In this document: positions 35,007 to 47,670 of the stretch, piece by piece | How the letters are laid out: each line of letters starts with the position of its first letter | Numbering within the stretch: the stretch's first letter is position 1 | Assembly (NCBI GenBank): GCA_020205615.1 | Contig: CM035152.1 | Span: 153,136,778-153,200,777 of the forward strand | DNA from: Panax quinquefolius | Lineage: Eukaryota > Streptophyta > Magnoliopsida > Apiales > Araliaceae | DNA length: 64,000 nt | Reading direction: 5' to 3' | Notes under the pieces: model-generated | The model's database searches: none | The model's input: the letters and a program-made list of their open reading frames with translations, nothing else | Told to the model about the DNA's origin: nothing | Translations under genes and position numbers: made by a program

Positions 35007-36231
35007 ATGTCGAATCGAGAATATTAATAGTGGAGTAAATGAGACCGTGGAAATGCATGTATCTTTACCAAATGAGGAGAAACGTGCAACACAGTGGCAA
35101 TGTACCCCCGTGAACAACACCACCGAAAGCGATGATGAACGAGGGATGTTTAGAAGCTTTTTGCAGTTCATGCAAAATCGACGAGGAGACTCGTGTTCAA
35201 AATACAGGAGGAAATGATAGCAATTCACGGGTGGTTACAACGAAGCGATTCAAAGAGTTGGGACCACCGAATTCGGGAAAGTTTGATCCGATTAAGGCCG
35301 AGACGTGGGTCAAACAAATTACCAAGATATTCGATGTCTTGGGATGCGGAGGAATAGAAAGTTCCATTCGCTACTTTTATGTTCCGTGAACGAGGCGATT
35401 CTTGGTGGGAATCAGTAAGCGTACCCATCCAAATTGCACTCAAAGGCATGTGTCATGGGAGACGCGTTTGAAATAGTTCAATGACAAGTACTTCCCTAAA
35501 AGTATTTTTCATATGAAGGAAGTGGAGTTTATTAGACCGAGCGAATAACATGGCGGTGTCCCAAAGACGAGGCGAAGTTCATGGAGTTATCCAGTTTGCA
35601 CCTCATTTGGTGGAGAATGAGGAACGTATGACGCGGATGTTTCGAGAAGTTTAAACCCAGCATACGTCGATATCTCATTTCTCATAAATTTTCTCTCTAT
35701 TCGGATGTTGTCAATGAGGGCTCAATTGTTAGAAGCGAGATAATGAGTACGCTCAACCGAGGGACCATAACCGGATCATACTGAAGATAGCGATCATCGA
35801 ATAACGATAACCAATGGAGAAAGAAAGAATACTGACAGAGGCGGTAAACTAAACCGGTGGTAATCGTGGCCATGAAAATAGAAGAAGCGAGTTGGGAGGA
35901 GATTTTAAAAAGAGGAAATTCAACAACGACCATGTGAAGACGTCGGTAGCCAATAAGAATCGGTTCCAAGGAGGAGAAAGACCACCGGTCAGATATTACA
36001 AATCTTGGAAAGAGGGACATATCATTAAACCGCCCACAACAGTTTAAGGTATGCTATAATTGTGGAAAAGAAGGACATATCGCTTGAGATTATGCAGTAT
36101 CGAAACCCATCCAGAGGAATGGTGACTCAAAAGATCGTCCCGGAAAAGTCAAAGTCAACGATTCTGAAAAAGAGCGTTTGTCGTGACCAAATTCAAATGC
36201 GAGGAACCCGAACGAAGTTAAGACGGGTTAG
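35007..36231 (+). pseudogene. A3 gag, frameshifted
   Basis: It is homologous to the C1 gag from ATG 35007 to the junction TAG at 36229-36231. Readable parts include 'WVKQITKIFDVLGC' (about 35308-35350), the capsid end near 35640-35710 and the second CCHC knuckle ([11 protein letters not shown], about 36050-36085). The first knuckle has lost its Cys residues. Many shifts coincide with CAG/CTG positions of the intact gag. Confidence 0.85.
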
Positions 36232-37880
36232 TTAATTATAAATTCTTGCGAAGTTTATACCTTACTAGATACTGGGTTTACCCATTCTTTTATCTCTCTT
36301 TGCTTATACCAACGTTTGAACTTGACTACGGAGAAATTAGACTTTGACCTATTTATGGAGACTCAGTTAGGAGAAACTTTCATTACATCCGTTGTTTAGA
36401 AATCTTGCTTGATTCAGTTGGCACTATCACATTACATGTTAACCTTATTTCTATAGAGATATTTACTTTTGATGTGATTTTAAGGTTAACTACTCATCAC
36501 GCCAAAATTGATTACTTTAAGTAAGGTTGTTAGTTTTCATATTCCTAAGCAACTCCGTTATTCAATTCAAGCAATCAAACCATTGTAGTCAAACATTTTC
36601 ATATCAAGCCATGAAGTCATTCGCTTTATTATGGATGTCAAGTTCTCTTAGTCCATGTTATGGATTTGAATAAAGACACGCCGATTTGAATAATATTCTG
36701 TTGTTATTGATTTTCCCCGACGTATTTCACGATGAATTTCTTGGTTTACTCCCAAAGATGATATTAAATTTTGTATCGACTTTGAACCCTAAGACAAAAC
36801 TCATTTCTAAAATCTAATATCGAATGGCTCTATTGAACTTCGAGGAGTTAAAATTTGAACTATAGAATTTGGTACCGAGCCTTTATCCGGTGACTTCCTT
36901 TGTGGAATGCACCGGGCCGAGATTCGTCCGTAGGGGACACCATATTCGTGCGATAGTAAACCGATAGGTGTCATTGTAACGTCTATCCAAGGTTAGGATA
37001 TGAGTCACAATTGAGAATAACCTAAGCTCAGAATCAAAATACGTAGCTTTCAGGCTTAGTTGGTTATTATCTGAGATTCGTTGAAGGATATTCTTGAATC
37101 TCTATTCCATTAACGCAATTGACTCGTAGAGATACAAAATTCGAATGGAGCAATGAATGTGGGAAGAGCTTCAAGAACTCAAGAGGAGACTCATTTCAAA
37201 GACATGTTCGACCATGCCATCCTGAAAAGCGAACGTGGTAGGCCGACGTGTTGAGTAGAAGATCTTATACAAGAATCGAGTACGATATTGTCAAAGACTC
37301 ATTTCAGTATAATTTACAAATAATAGAGATGGAGATGAAAACTCTAGGTACCCACGATGATATATGAGTATAATCGACTTTAATCGATAAAGTTAAAGTT
37401 GTTCAAGATACACACCGAGTGATGAATTTGAAGAAGGAGGTGCAAGAAGTTGTTATTTCAAAAGCAAGAATCTAAGAAGGTGAGGAAAACTCAAACCTTC
37501 GATTTATTAATCCATTTGAAATTCTCGATTGAATAGAACCGTGGCCCTCTGACTCGCTTTTACCGCCAAGTATGACGCGTGTTCATAACGCTTTTCACGT
37601 ATCGATGTTACGTAAATATGTGGACGAATTCAACCACGCTATTGAAGTTAGAACCGGACGAGATAACCAAGACTTAACGTCGAGGAGGTACCATCAAGAT
37701 CTTGGATAGAAAGAACATGTCCCATGCATGTACTGAGGTTATACCATAAGTTAAATTTTTGTGGAGAAACCATGCTATTGAGGAAATGACCTGGGAGTTG
37801 GAAACGGAAATAAAAGCGAGGTATTCTCATCTTTTCGAAACACTAGGTACGTACGTCAATTTCGAGGACGAAATTTCATA
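36232..37880 (+). pseudogene. A3 pol remnant: protease, RT ends, chromodomain
   Basis: In order it holds a degenerate protease (about 36235-36530), the RT N-terminus (FPDVF..., about 36700-36860) and the hairpin module (about 36880-37015). The RT-RNase H connection (about 37035-37200) and the last RNase H bases ('GTTGAGTAGAAGATC', about 37250) follow. It then jumps over the integrase core to the GPF-type module (about 37500-37600) and the chromodomain-like end (about 37640-37850). The deletions match those in A4 and must predate both insertions. Confidence 0.8.
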
Positions 37881-37890
37881 AGGAGGGGAG
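37879..37890 (+). other. A3 polypurine tract
   Basis: AAGGAGGGGAG lies directly before the 3' LTR. Confidence 0.8.
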
Positions 37891-37892
37891 GT

Positions 37893-39545
37893 TGTAAGAC
37901 CCCAAATTATTAGTAAATGAAATTTATTTTCCTCTATTTATTATTTTGAAAGAGTAAGGGTTGATTTGATTAATGTGTATAGTTATGGGTAAAATACGCA
38001 AATATTTTGAATAAGCAAGTGGTTATAAAATATTCATTATCGTCGGGGAATATTCGTTTGGTCGTGGAATATTCAGATCGTTGTCGGGAATATTCGTATG
38101 CGATGGCGCAGTCTTTTGTGGGCCCCATAACGGAAAGCGATTGGATGAAGAAAATGACAAATATAAGTTCTTTATAAATAACGACGTAGTTGTTACCAAG
38201 TTAATCTTGTTGGAATACCCTTGAGTTAAAACACACTAATACGCCGTTGTTGAACAAGAAGACACCAGTATTGCACCAATTATTGATTCTTACGTAGAAG
38301 GCACTACTCAATAATTGTTACAATAATTACTATTCAAGATTTTATTTTATTGATTCAATAATTGCTTTGCATTGATATTTTATATTACTTTGTTGTTTCA
38401 ATAAATTGTCATTACACAAGATTTTCCATTATCTGAGCAATAATTCATATTATCCTAATAATATTATTGGATAACATTATTGGCAATGTCTAGAAAGTTC
38501 TGCATTTAAGGAGAGGTTTGGTCACCTAATCATGGCGCCAGAAGAGAGAGATCCTTATTGAAAGCCCCTCTTTCTCGGAACGATCCGGTTGCCAGAATAT
38601 GATTCTCAGTAATATTATTTATGAATAATTAATTATTGATTTATATGATGAGGAAAATATTGATTTTATGTGGATATAGATGGAGAAAATTTTTAATGTG
38701 ACAATTGTTGAAAATTAATATTTTATCTTTTCTCCGATAAAATAATTCATTTAAATATATTATTTTAATAATATATTAATGGTGATATTTTTATAATGAA
38801 TGTGGGATATATGAGTATATAAGGAGGAAGATTATTTTGTGGCAATAAATGTTTAACACATATTTTGTGTGTTGGTGGACACAATTATCGAATCAAAATT
38901 TGATTATAAACTTTGTAAAATCGCCTGCTTTGTGGATTTGGTCAATTTCGCTTGGAATTTGGAAAAACTTTCTTCTCGTAAAGTTGTAGAGAATTGAATT
39001 TCCTATAAAAAGTCGCTGCGATTCAATTTTTTTTGATAAAAGGGCTATTTATAATTAATTATTGAAGTTCCGAAGCTCAGAAATTATTGATTTTTGGAAG
39101 TTTTAATTATTTTAAATAAGAAAATGTTTTTATTACTTTTTTTGGTAGGTGGGCTACATGTGTGGCTGATCTTGGATTAAGAAACATGTATGTAGGAAGT
39201 TTTAGAAAATAATAATAAATATTTTCATAAATTTTCTACTTTAATGTTTAAGCATTTTCCTATAAATAAGGTGCTTAGGTTAGAATTGAAAATCACACTT
39301 AAACTCAAGTTTTCTCTCTATATTATTGAGCGTATTCTTGTGAGTATTTTGAGTATACTTTGAGTATTGCTACTATACGGTGCAAGTTCAAGTCATAGCC
39401 TATATCCTGTTTCAACTAGAAGTCACTGCCTTTCGAGGTAAGGGATGTTATTTTATTCAAAATGATATTATTTCTTCAATATCATTATGCCAAAATATTG
39501 GTTGGAAATTTTTATCAAATTTGGAACTTTTTATATCTGAGTTAC
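37893..39545 (+). mobile_element. A3 3' LTR, first part
   Basis: It begins TGTAAGACCCCAAATTATTA and is interrupted at GTTAC (39541-39545) by A4. The same GTTAC follows A4 at 47671, where the LTR continues into its TTACTATTCATGAG repeats. Confidence 0.9.
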
Positions 39546-42364
39546 TATAAGACCCCATATTATTAATAAATGAAATTTATTTTCCTCTATTTATTATTTT
39601 AAAATAAGAAGGGTTGATTTGATTAATGTGGATAGTTATGGGTAAAATACGCAAATATTTCAATAAGAAAGTGGTTATAAAATATTCATTATTGTTTGAG
39701 AATATTCGTTTGGTCGTGGAATATTCAAATCGCTTTGGGAATATTCGCACGACGGCGCAAATTTTTGTGTGGGCCCCATAACTAAAAAGCGATTGGATGA
39801 AGAAAACGATAAATATAAGTTGTTTATAAATAATCTGGCAGAAGTTGTTATCAAGTATCATCGTTGGAATACCCCGTGGTTAAAACACACTAATACGTTG
39901 TTGAACAAGAAGATTACGGTATTGCACCAATTATTGATTCTTACGTAAAAAGGCACTACTCAATAATTGTTACAAAGAATTACTATTCAAGAGTTTATTT
40001 TATTGATTCAATAATTCACGCATTGATATTTTATATTACTCGTTGTTTCAATAAATTGTCATTACATAGTATTTTCCATTATCGAGCAATAATTCATATT
40101 ATCCTAATAATATTATTGGATAACATTATTGGCAATGTCTAGAAAGTTCTCGCTCAAGGAGAGGTTTGGTCACCTAATCAGGCGCCAAGAAGGAGAGATC
40201 CTTATTGAAAGCCCCTCTTTTCCGGGAACTACCGTTGTCAATCTCGTGATTCTCGTAATATTATTTGTGAATAATTAATTATTGATTTATATGATGAGGA
40301 AAATATTGATTTTATGTGGATATAGATGGAGAAAATTTTAATTTTATCTTTTTTTGATAAAATAATTCATTTAAATATATTATTTTAATAATATATTAAC
40401 GGTGATATTTTTATAATGAATGTGGGATATATAAGTATATGAGGAGGAAGATTATTTTTGTGGCATTAAATGTTTAACACATATTTTGTGTGTTGGTGGA
40501 CACAATTATTGACCGAAATTTGATTATAGACTGTAAAATCGCCCGTTTATGAATTTCGGTCAAATTTTGTTTGGAATTTGGTAAAACTTTCTTCTGCAAA
40601 GTTGTAGAGAATTTCATTTCCTATAAAAACTCGCGTGATTCGAATTTTCTGATAAAAGGGCTATTTATTATGAATTATTGAAGTTCCGATGTTCCGAAAT
40701 AATTGATTTTTAAAAGTTTTTATTATTTTTATTTACAAAAACGTGTTTTTCATTTTGTTTCCCTCATTTAACATGTGATAGGGGCTGAGTTCAAATGGTA
40801 AAAGCATGCGTATGAAGTATTGGAAAAAATATAATAATATTTAATAAATTTTCTACTTTGGTGTTCTAAGATTTTCCTATAAATAGGTGCTTAGGTTAGA
40901 ATTGAAAATCACACCGTAAACTCAAGTTTTCTCTCTATATTATCGAGCGTATTCTTGTGAGTATTTTGAGTATACTTTGAGTATTGCTATACTGTGCAAG
41001 TTCAAGTCATAGCCTATATCCTGTTTTTCATTTAAAGTACTTGATCTTTCGAGGTAAAGGATGTTATTTTATTCAAAATGATATTATTTCTTCAATATCA
41101 TTATGCCAAAATATTGGTTGGAAATTTTATCAAATTTAGAACTTTTTCATGTCTCTGGGTTACTATTCATGAGTTACTATTCACGAAGTTACTATTCATG
41201 AGTTACTATTCACGAAGTTACTATTCACGAGTACTATTCACAAAAATGATGATGATTTTTTTAGAAATTTCTATCTTTTGGTGTCTGAGTTACTATTCAC
41301 GATACTGAAGACTATTCACGATATGGCACTATTCACTTAATCACGTACTATTCAATTTAAAAATGAAATTTCTTATTTTTGTCCAAAATATCTATTATGG
41401 ATACTAGCTTTGATTGTATCCATATTTTGATCATTCTTGAATTTTACTCCACTACGATTACTTATGAAGTATTTTTGAACTTGGATTGTTTAAAATACGA
41501 ATCCTTAATATTTGTTCTTTTGTTTCATTTGGATTCGCTTCCTTTAAAATATTTTTCATCATTCTCATCCCTAAATGATGATATTATCAATATCTTTGGC
41601 CCGTAGAAAGCAAAGATGAATGATTTCTTGATGAATATCTTTGGCCCGTCATCGCAAAGATGAACCGGTGTGTTGAGATGAATACGACCGATCGATTAAT
41701 ATCTTTGCCCGTAGTGCAAAGATGAACAGTGTTTAGATGAACATGACTTAATCGATGAATATCTTTGGCCTGTAGTGCAAAGATGAATATTTGATTCCAG
41801 ATATATATTGATTGATGTTACAGGGATAAAATATCGACGATGAACTTTTAAATTCATATATATAGAAGATAGTAGTTTGCATTCTCTACTTAACTCTTCT
41901 AATGAATTATTATTTCCGCTTCGAAGATTGATTTAAAACTGGTTGTCTATTGTATTCTATTAGATTTTTCCCTGTTGGAGACTAACGATAATTTTTTGTA
42001 TATTATCTTAGTCATAATATTCTTTACTGGGCTAGTTGAGCTCACCCTTTTCCTTGTTGTTCCATTTTTCTTCTCAGGAGGGGAGAATGTTGCGAGTACT
42101 AGTCGGGGTATGGAATGAAGGTTCTAGAGAAAGTTGTTTAGTAGTCCTCACCATTTTTGTAAAATAATGTATCAATAATTGTGATGAGGATTTATTTGGG
42201 TACGTATATTGTCTAGAAGACAATAATTGTATTTAAACTCACAGTCTATATGTTGTCGTATTTTGCACGATAAATGTATTAATAAAGTTGTAGTTATTTC
42301 GCATACATGTATTTGGCGACTCGTAATGGGTTGGATGGAATGGACCTATTTTGGGGCGCCACAC
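39546..42364 (+). mobile_element. A4 5' LTR
   Basis: GAATATTC dyads lie near 39700-39750 and TATAAATAG at 40878-40886. A GAG/GTAAAGG donor-like site is at 41053/41054. TTACTATTC repeats are at 41155-41360 and hairpin repeats at 41585-41800. The acceptor TTCTCAG/G is intact (AG at 42076-42077) and AATAAAG is near 42280. The end reads GCGCCACAC. Confidence 0.9.
41054..42077 (+). other. Putative leader intron inside A4 5' LTR
   Basis: Both sites are intact here: GAG/GTAAAG donor, then 'CCATTTTTCTTCTCAG/G' acceptor after a pyrimidine-rich tract. The 1024-bp segment contains all hairpin units and TTACTATTC repeats of the LTR. Predicted only. Confidence 0.55.
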
Positions 42365-42367
42365 GGT

Positions 42368-42378
42368 TGGTATCGAGC
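42368..42378 (+). other. A4 primer-binding site
   Basis: TGGTATCGAGC is the tRNA-Met site lacking one base of CAG. Confidence 0.8.
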
Positions 42379-42548
42379 TTAGGATATGATCTCCGGCGAG
42401 ATCGGGAATAAAACTAGGAGGGAGAGACGAGTAAATCCTTCGCTAGTGTGTCCTACCTAAGCTTATTTGTTAGTCGGTCAAGATATAGGATATTATGTGA
42501 TATATTAATTTCCTTAATTAACCCTTGTTTTTATGACAAGATTTGAGA

Positions 42549-43763
42549 ATGTCGATCGAGAATATTAATAGTGGAGTAAATGAGACCGTGGAGATGCTCA
42601 GATTACCAACGAGGAGAACGGCAACAGTCGGGCAATGTACCTCCCGTGAACAACACCACCGAAAGCGTATGATGAACGAGGGGATGTTTAGAAGTTTTTA
42701 CAGCTCATGCAAAATCGCATTTGAGGAGACTCGTGTTCAAAATACGAGAGAAATGATAGCAATTCACGGGTGGTCACAAACAAAGCATTCAAAGAGTCGG
42801 GACCACCGAATTTAAGGGAAAGCCGATCCGATCACGGCGAAACATGGGTCAAGGAAATTACCAAGATATTCGATGTCTTGGGATGCACGAGGAACAGAAG
42901 GTTCCATTCGCCACCTTTATGTTTCGTGGCGCAAATAGACATCGGGGGAATCAGGAAGCGTACTCCATCCAAATTTGCACTCAAAGATGTCATGGGAGAT
43001 ATTTCAGAAATAGTTCAATGACAAGTACTTCCCTAAAAGTATTCGGCATACGAAGGAAGTGGAGTTTATTAGACCGAGCGAGAATAACACGACGGTGTCC
43101 CAAAGACGAGGCGAAGTTCATGGAGTTATCCGTGTTTGCACCTCATTTGGTGGAGAATGAGGAACGATGACGCTGGATGTTTCGAGAGGTTTGAAACCCG
43201 TACGTTAGTATCTCATTTCTCATAAATTTTCTCTATTCGGATGTTATCAATGGGCTCGATTGTTAGAGCGAGATAACGAGTACGCTTAACCGAGGGACCA
43301 AAACCAGATCATACCGAGGATAAGCAGTCATCGTAATAACGATAACCAAATGAAGAAAGAAGAATACTTGACAAAGGCGGTAACCACTCCGTGATAATCG
43401 TGGCCATAAAAATAGAAGAAGCGAGTCGGGAGGAGATTTTAAAAGAGGAGATTCAACAATGACCATGTGAAGACGCTGCCGCCAAGAAGTAATCGGTTTC
43501 GAGGAGGAGAAAGACCACCCCATTGTATGTTACAAATGCGGAAAGAGGAACATATCACCCCAAACCGCCTACAACAGCTTTAAGGTATGCTATAATTATG
43601 GAAAAGAAGGACATATCGCCGAGATTAGACGGATCGAAACCCAAATCGGAGGAATGGTGACTCAAAAGATCGTCCCTGTAAAAGTCAAAGTCAACGATTC
43701 CTGAAAGAGCATTTGTCGCGACCTAATAAAATGCGAGGAACTCGAACGGTTAGCAAGGGTTAG
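42549..43763 (+). pseudogene. A4 gag, frameshifted
   Basis: It is homologous to the C1 gag from ATG 42549 to the junction TAG at 43761-43763. It shows 'VLGC' near 42877-42890, the capsid block near 42895-43020 in shifting frames, and two knuckle remnants near 43525-43625 (CYKCGKR..., CYNYGKEGHIA, the second with Cys to Tyr). It is broken by many small indels. Confidence 0.83.
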
Positions 43764-45408
43764 TTAATTATAAATTCTTGCGAAGTTTATACCTTACTAG
43801 ATACCGGCTTCTACCCATTCTTTTATCTCTCTTGCTTGTGATCAACGTTGAACTTGACTACGGAGAAATTAGACTTTGACCTTATTTATGGAGACTCATA
43901 GAGAAACTTTCATTACATCCGTTGTTTAGAAATCTTGGTTGATTCAGTTGGCACTATCACATTACCCGTTAACCTTATTTCTATAGAGATATTTGCTTTT
44001 GATGTGATTTTAAGGTTAACTACTCATCACGCCGAAATTGATTACTTTCGTAGGGTCATTAGTTTTCATATTCCTAAGTAAACTGTTATTCAATTCAAGC
44101 AATCAAACCATTGTAGTCAAACATTTTCATATCAAGCCATGAAGTCATTCGCTTATTACGGATGTCAAGTTTTCTTAGTCCATGTTATGGATTTGAATAA
44201 AGACACGCCGATTTGAATAATATTCCTATTGTTATTGATTTTTCCCGACGATTTTCTGAAGAATTTCTTGGCTTACTCCCAAAGCCCCGATATTAAATTT
44301 TGTATCGACTTTGAACCCAAAGACAAAACTCATTTCTAAAATCTCATATCGAATGGCTCATATTGAACTTCGTGAGTTAAAATTCAACTATAGAATTTGG
44401 TACCGAGTCTTTATCCGGTGACTTCCTTTGTGGAATGCACCGGCCGACTCTCCGTAGGGGACACCATATTCGCATGCGATAGTAAACCGATAGGTGTCAT
44501 TGTAATGTGCTATACAAGGTCGATATGAGTTACAATTGAGAAACAACCTAAGCTTCAGAATCGAAATACGTATCTTTCTAGGCTTAGTTTGTTATTATCT
44601 GAGATTCGTTGAAGGATATTCTCGAATCGCTATTCCATTAACGCAAATTTGACTCAGAGAGATACAAAATTTGAATGGAGCAAGGAATGTGGAAGAGCTT
44701 CAAGAACTCAAGAGGAGACTCATTTCAAAGACATGTTTTGACCACGCCATCCCGAAAAGCGAATGTAGTAGCCGACGTGTTGAGTAGAAGATCGATATAA
44801 GTACGAAGTACGATATTGTCAAAGACTAATTTCAGATAATTTACAAATAATAGAGATGGAGATGAAAACTCTAGGTACCCACGTGATGATATACGAGTAT
44901 AATCGACTTTAATCGATAAAGTTAAAGCTGTTCAAGCTACACACCGGAGCTGATGAATTTGAAGAAGGAGGTGCAAGAAGTTATTATTTCAAAAGCGAGA
45001 ATCGGTGAGAGTGAGGAAAGCTCAAACCTTCGATTTATTAATCCATTTAAAATTCTCGATCGAATAGAACCGTGGGCCTATAGACTCATTTTATCGCCAA
45101 GTATAACGCGTGTTCATAACATTTTCACGTGATCGATGTTACGTAAATATGTGGACGACCAACCACGCTATCGAAAGTTAGAATCGGACGAGATAAATCA
45201 AGACTTAACGTGACGAGGAGGTACCGCCAAGATCTTGTAGAGGAAAGAACATGTCCTATGTATCGAGGTGATACCACAAGTTAAAGTTTTGTGGAGAAAC
45301 ACTGCTATTGAGGAAATGACCTAGGAGTTGGAAACGAAAATGAAAGTGAGGTATTCTCATCTTTTCAAACACTGTGTATCGTGACGCCAATTTCGAGGAC
45401 GAAATTTC
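43764..45408 (+). pseudogene. A4 pol remnant: protease, RT ends, chromodomain
   Basis: The layout is the same as in A3: protease (about 43770-44050), RT N-terminus (about 44235-44390), hairpin module (about 44400-44540), RT-RNase H connection (about 44570-44730), then the end of RNase H (about 44780), the GPF-type module (about 45025-45130) and the chromodomain-like end (about 45170-45390). The RT palm with its catalytic Asp pair and the integrase core are absent. Confidence 0.8.
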
Positions 45409-45410
45409 AT

Positions 45411-45421
45411 AAGGAGGGAGG
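45411..45421 (+). other. A4 polypurine tract
   Basis: AAGGAGGGAGG precedes the 3' LTR, whose first bases read TCAGAAGACC instead of TGTAAGACC. Confidence 0.75.
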
Positions 45422-47670
45422 TCAGAAGACCCCAAATTATTAATAAATGAAATTTATTTTCCTCTATTTATTATTTTAAAATAGTAAGGGTTGATTTGAC
45501 TAATGTGGATAGTTATAGGTAAAATACGCAAATATTTTGAATAAACAAGTGGTTATAAAATATTCATTATCATTTGAGAATATTCGTTTGGACGTGGAAT
45601 ATTCGTGATCGTTTGGGAATATTCGCATTTACGACACGGTAGCAGATTTTTATGGGCCCCATAACTAAAAAGCGATTGGATAAAGAAAACGACAAATATA
45701 AGTTGTTTATAAATAACGGCGTAGTTATTCTGAAGTATCTTCGTTGGAATACCGTTGGTTAAAACACACTAATACGCGTTGTTGAACAAGAAGATACCAG
45801 TATTGCACCAATTATTGATTCTTACGTAAGAAGGCACTACTCAATAATTGTTACAAAGAATTACTATTCAAAGAGTTTATTTTATTGATTCAATAATTGC
45901 CGCATTGATATTTTATATTACCGTTGTTTCAATAAATTGTCATTACGTAGTATTTTCCATTATCTGAGAAGCAATAATTCATATTATCCTAATAATATTA
46001 TTGGATAACATTATTGGCAATGTCTAGAAAGTTCTCGTACAAGGAGAGGTTTGGTCACCTAATTGTGCGTCAATAAGGAGAGATCCTTATCGAAAGCCCT
46101 CTTTCTTTCTACCGAGCGGCACGGATTGCCGATCTTGTGATTCATAATATTATTTATGAATAATTAATTATTAATTTATATGATGAGGAAAATATTGATT
46201 TTATATGGATATAGATGGAGAAAATTTTTAATGTGACAATTGTTGAAAATTAATAATTTATCTTTTTTTGATAAAATAATTCATTTAAATATATTATTTT
46301 AATAATATATTAACGGTGATATTTTTATAATGAATGTGGGATATATGAGTATATGAGGAGGAAGAGTATTTTTGTGGCATTAAATGTTTAACACATATTT
46401 TGTGTGTTAGTGGACACAATTATTGATCGAAATTTGATTATAGCCTGTAAAATCGCCCGTTTATGGATTTCGGTCAATTTCTGTTTGGAATTTGGAAAAA
46501 CTTTCTTCTGCAAAGTTGTAGAGAATTTCATTTCCTATAAAAACTCGCAAAATTCAAATTTTCTGATAAAAGGGCTATTTATTATGAATTATTGAAGTTC
46601 CGATGTTCCGAAATAATTGATTTTTGAAAGTTTTGATTATTTTTATTTACAAAACGTGTTTTTCATTTTGTTTCCCTCATTTAACATGTGATAGAAATTT
46701 GAGTTCAGATGGTAAAAGCATGCGTATGAAGTTTTGGAAAAATATAATAATATTTAATAAATTTTCTACTTTGGTGTTCTAAAGATTTTCCTATAAATAG
46801 GTGCTTAGGTTAAATTGAAAATCACAATTAAATTTTCTCTTTCTCTCTATATTATCGAGCGTATTCTTGTGAGTATTTTGAGTATACTTTGAGTATTGCT
46901 ATACGGTGCAAGTTCAAGTCATAGCCTATATCCGTTGTTTCAGCTAGAAGTACTGATCTTTCGAGGTAAGGGATGTTAATTTATTCGAAAATGATATTAT
47001 TTCTTCAATATCATTATGCCATAATATTGGTTGGAAATTTTTATCAAATTTGGAACTTTTTCATGTCGAGGTTATTATTCATGAGTTACTATTCACGAGT
47101 TACTATTCATGAGTTACTATTCACGAGTTATTATTCACGAAGCGTGATGATGTTTTTTGGGAAATTTCTATCTTTTGGTGTCGGAGTTACTATTCATGTA
47201 TACGGCACTATTCACGATACTGACAAGACTATTCACGAATACACTAAGACTATTCAATCACCTAAAAATGAAATTTCTTATTTTTGTCCAAAATATCTAT
47301 TATGGATACTAGCTTTGATTGTATCCATGTTTTGATCATTCTTGAATTTTACTCCACTCTGATTACTTATGAAGTATTTTTGAACTTGGATTGTTTAAAA
47401 TACGAATCCTTAATATTTGTTCTTTTGTTTCTAGAGAGAGTTGTTTAGTAGTCCTCACCATTTTTGTAAAATAATGTATCAATAATTGTGATGAGGATTT
47501 ATTTGGGTATGTATATTGCCTGAAGACAATAATTGTATTTAAACTCACAGTATATATGTTGTCGTATTTTGCACGACAAATGTATTAATAAAGTTGTATT
47601 TATTTCTGTACCATGTATTTGGCGACTCAGAATGGGTTGGATGGAATGGACCTATTTTGGGGGCGTCACA
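45422..47670 (+). mobile_element. A4 3' LTR with internal deletion
   Basis: It is collinear with the 5' LTR up to about 47430, then jumps from 'CTTTTGTTTC' to 'TAGAGAGAGTTG'. About 0.6 kb is lost, including the hairpin repeats and the predicted splice acceptor. The shared TTC at the join suggests a microhomology-mediated deletion. It ends GTCACA. Confidence 0.88.

Larger units (their letters stand above)
39546..47670 (+). mobile_element. Retrotransposon A4 (complete, non-autonomous)
   Basis: This 8.1 kb element is inserted in the A3 3' LTR with duplication GTTAC (39541-39545 and 47671-47675). The 5' LTR is 39546-42364 and starts TATAAGACCCC, with TG changed to TA. The interior is 42365-45421. 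The 3' LTR is 45422-47670 and lacks about 0.6 kb. The gene content is the same reduced set as in A3. It is the last insertion on the right side of the nest. Confidence 0.92.
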
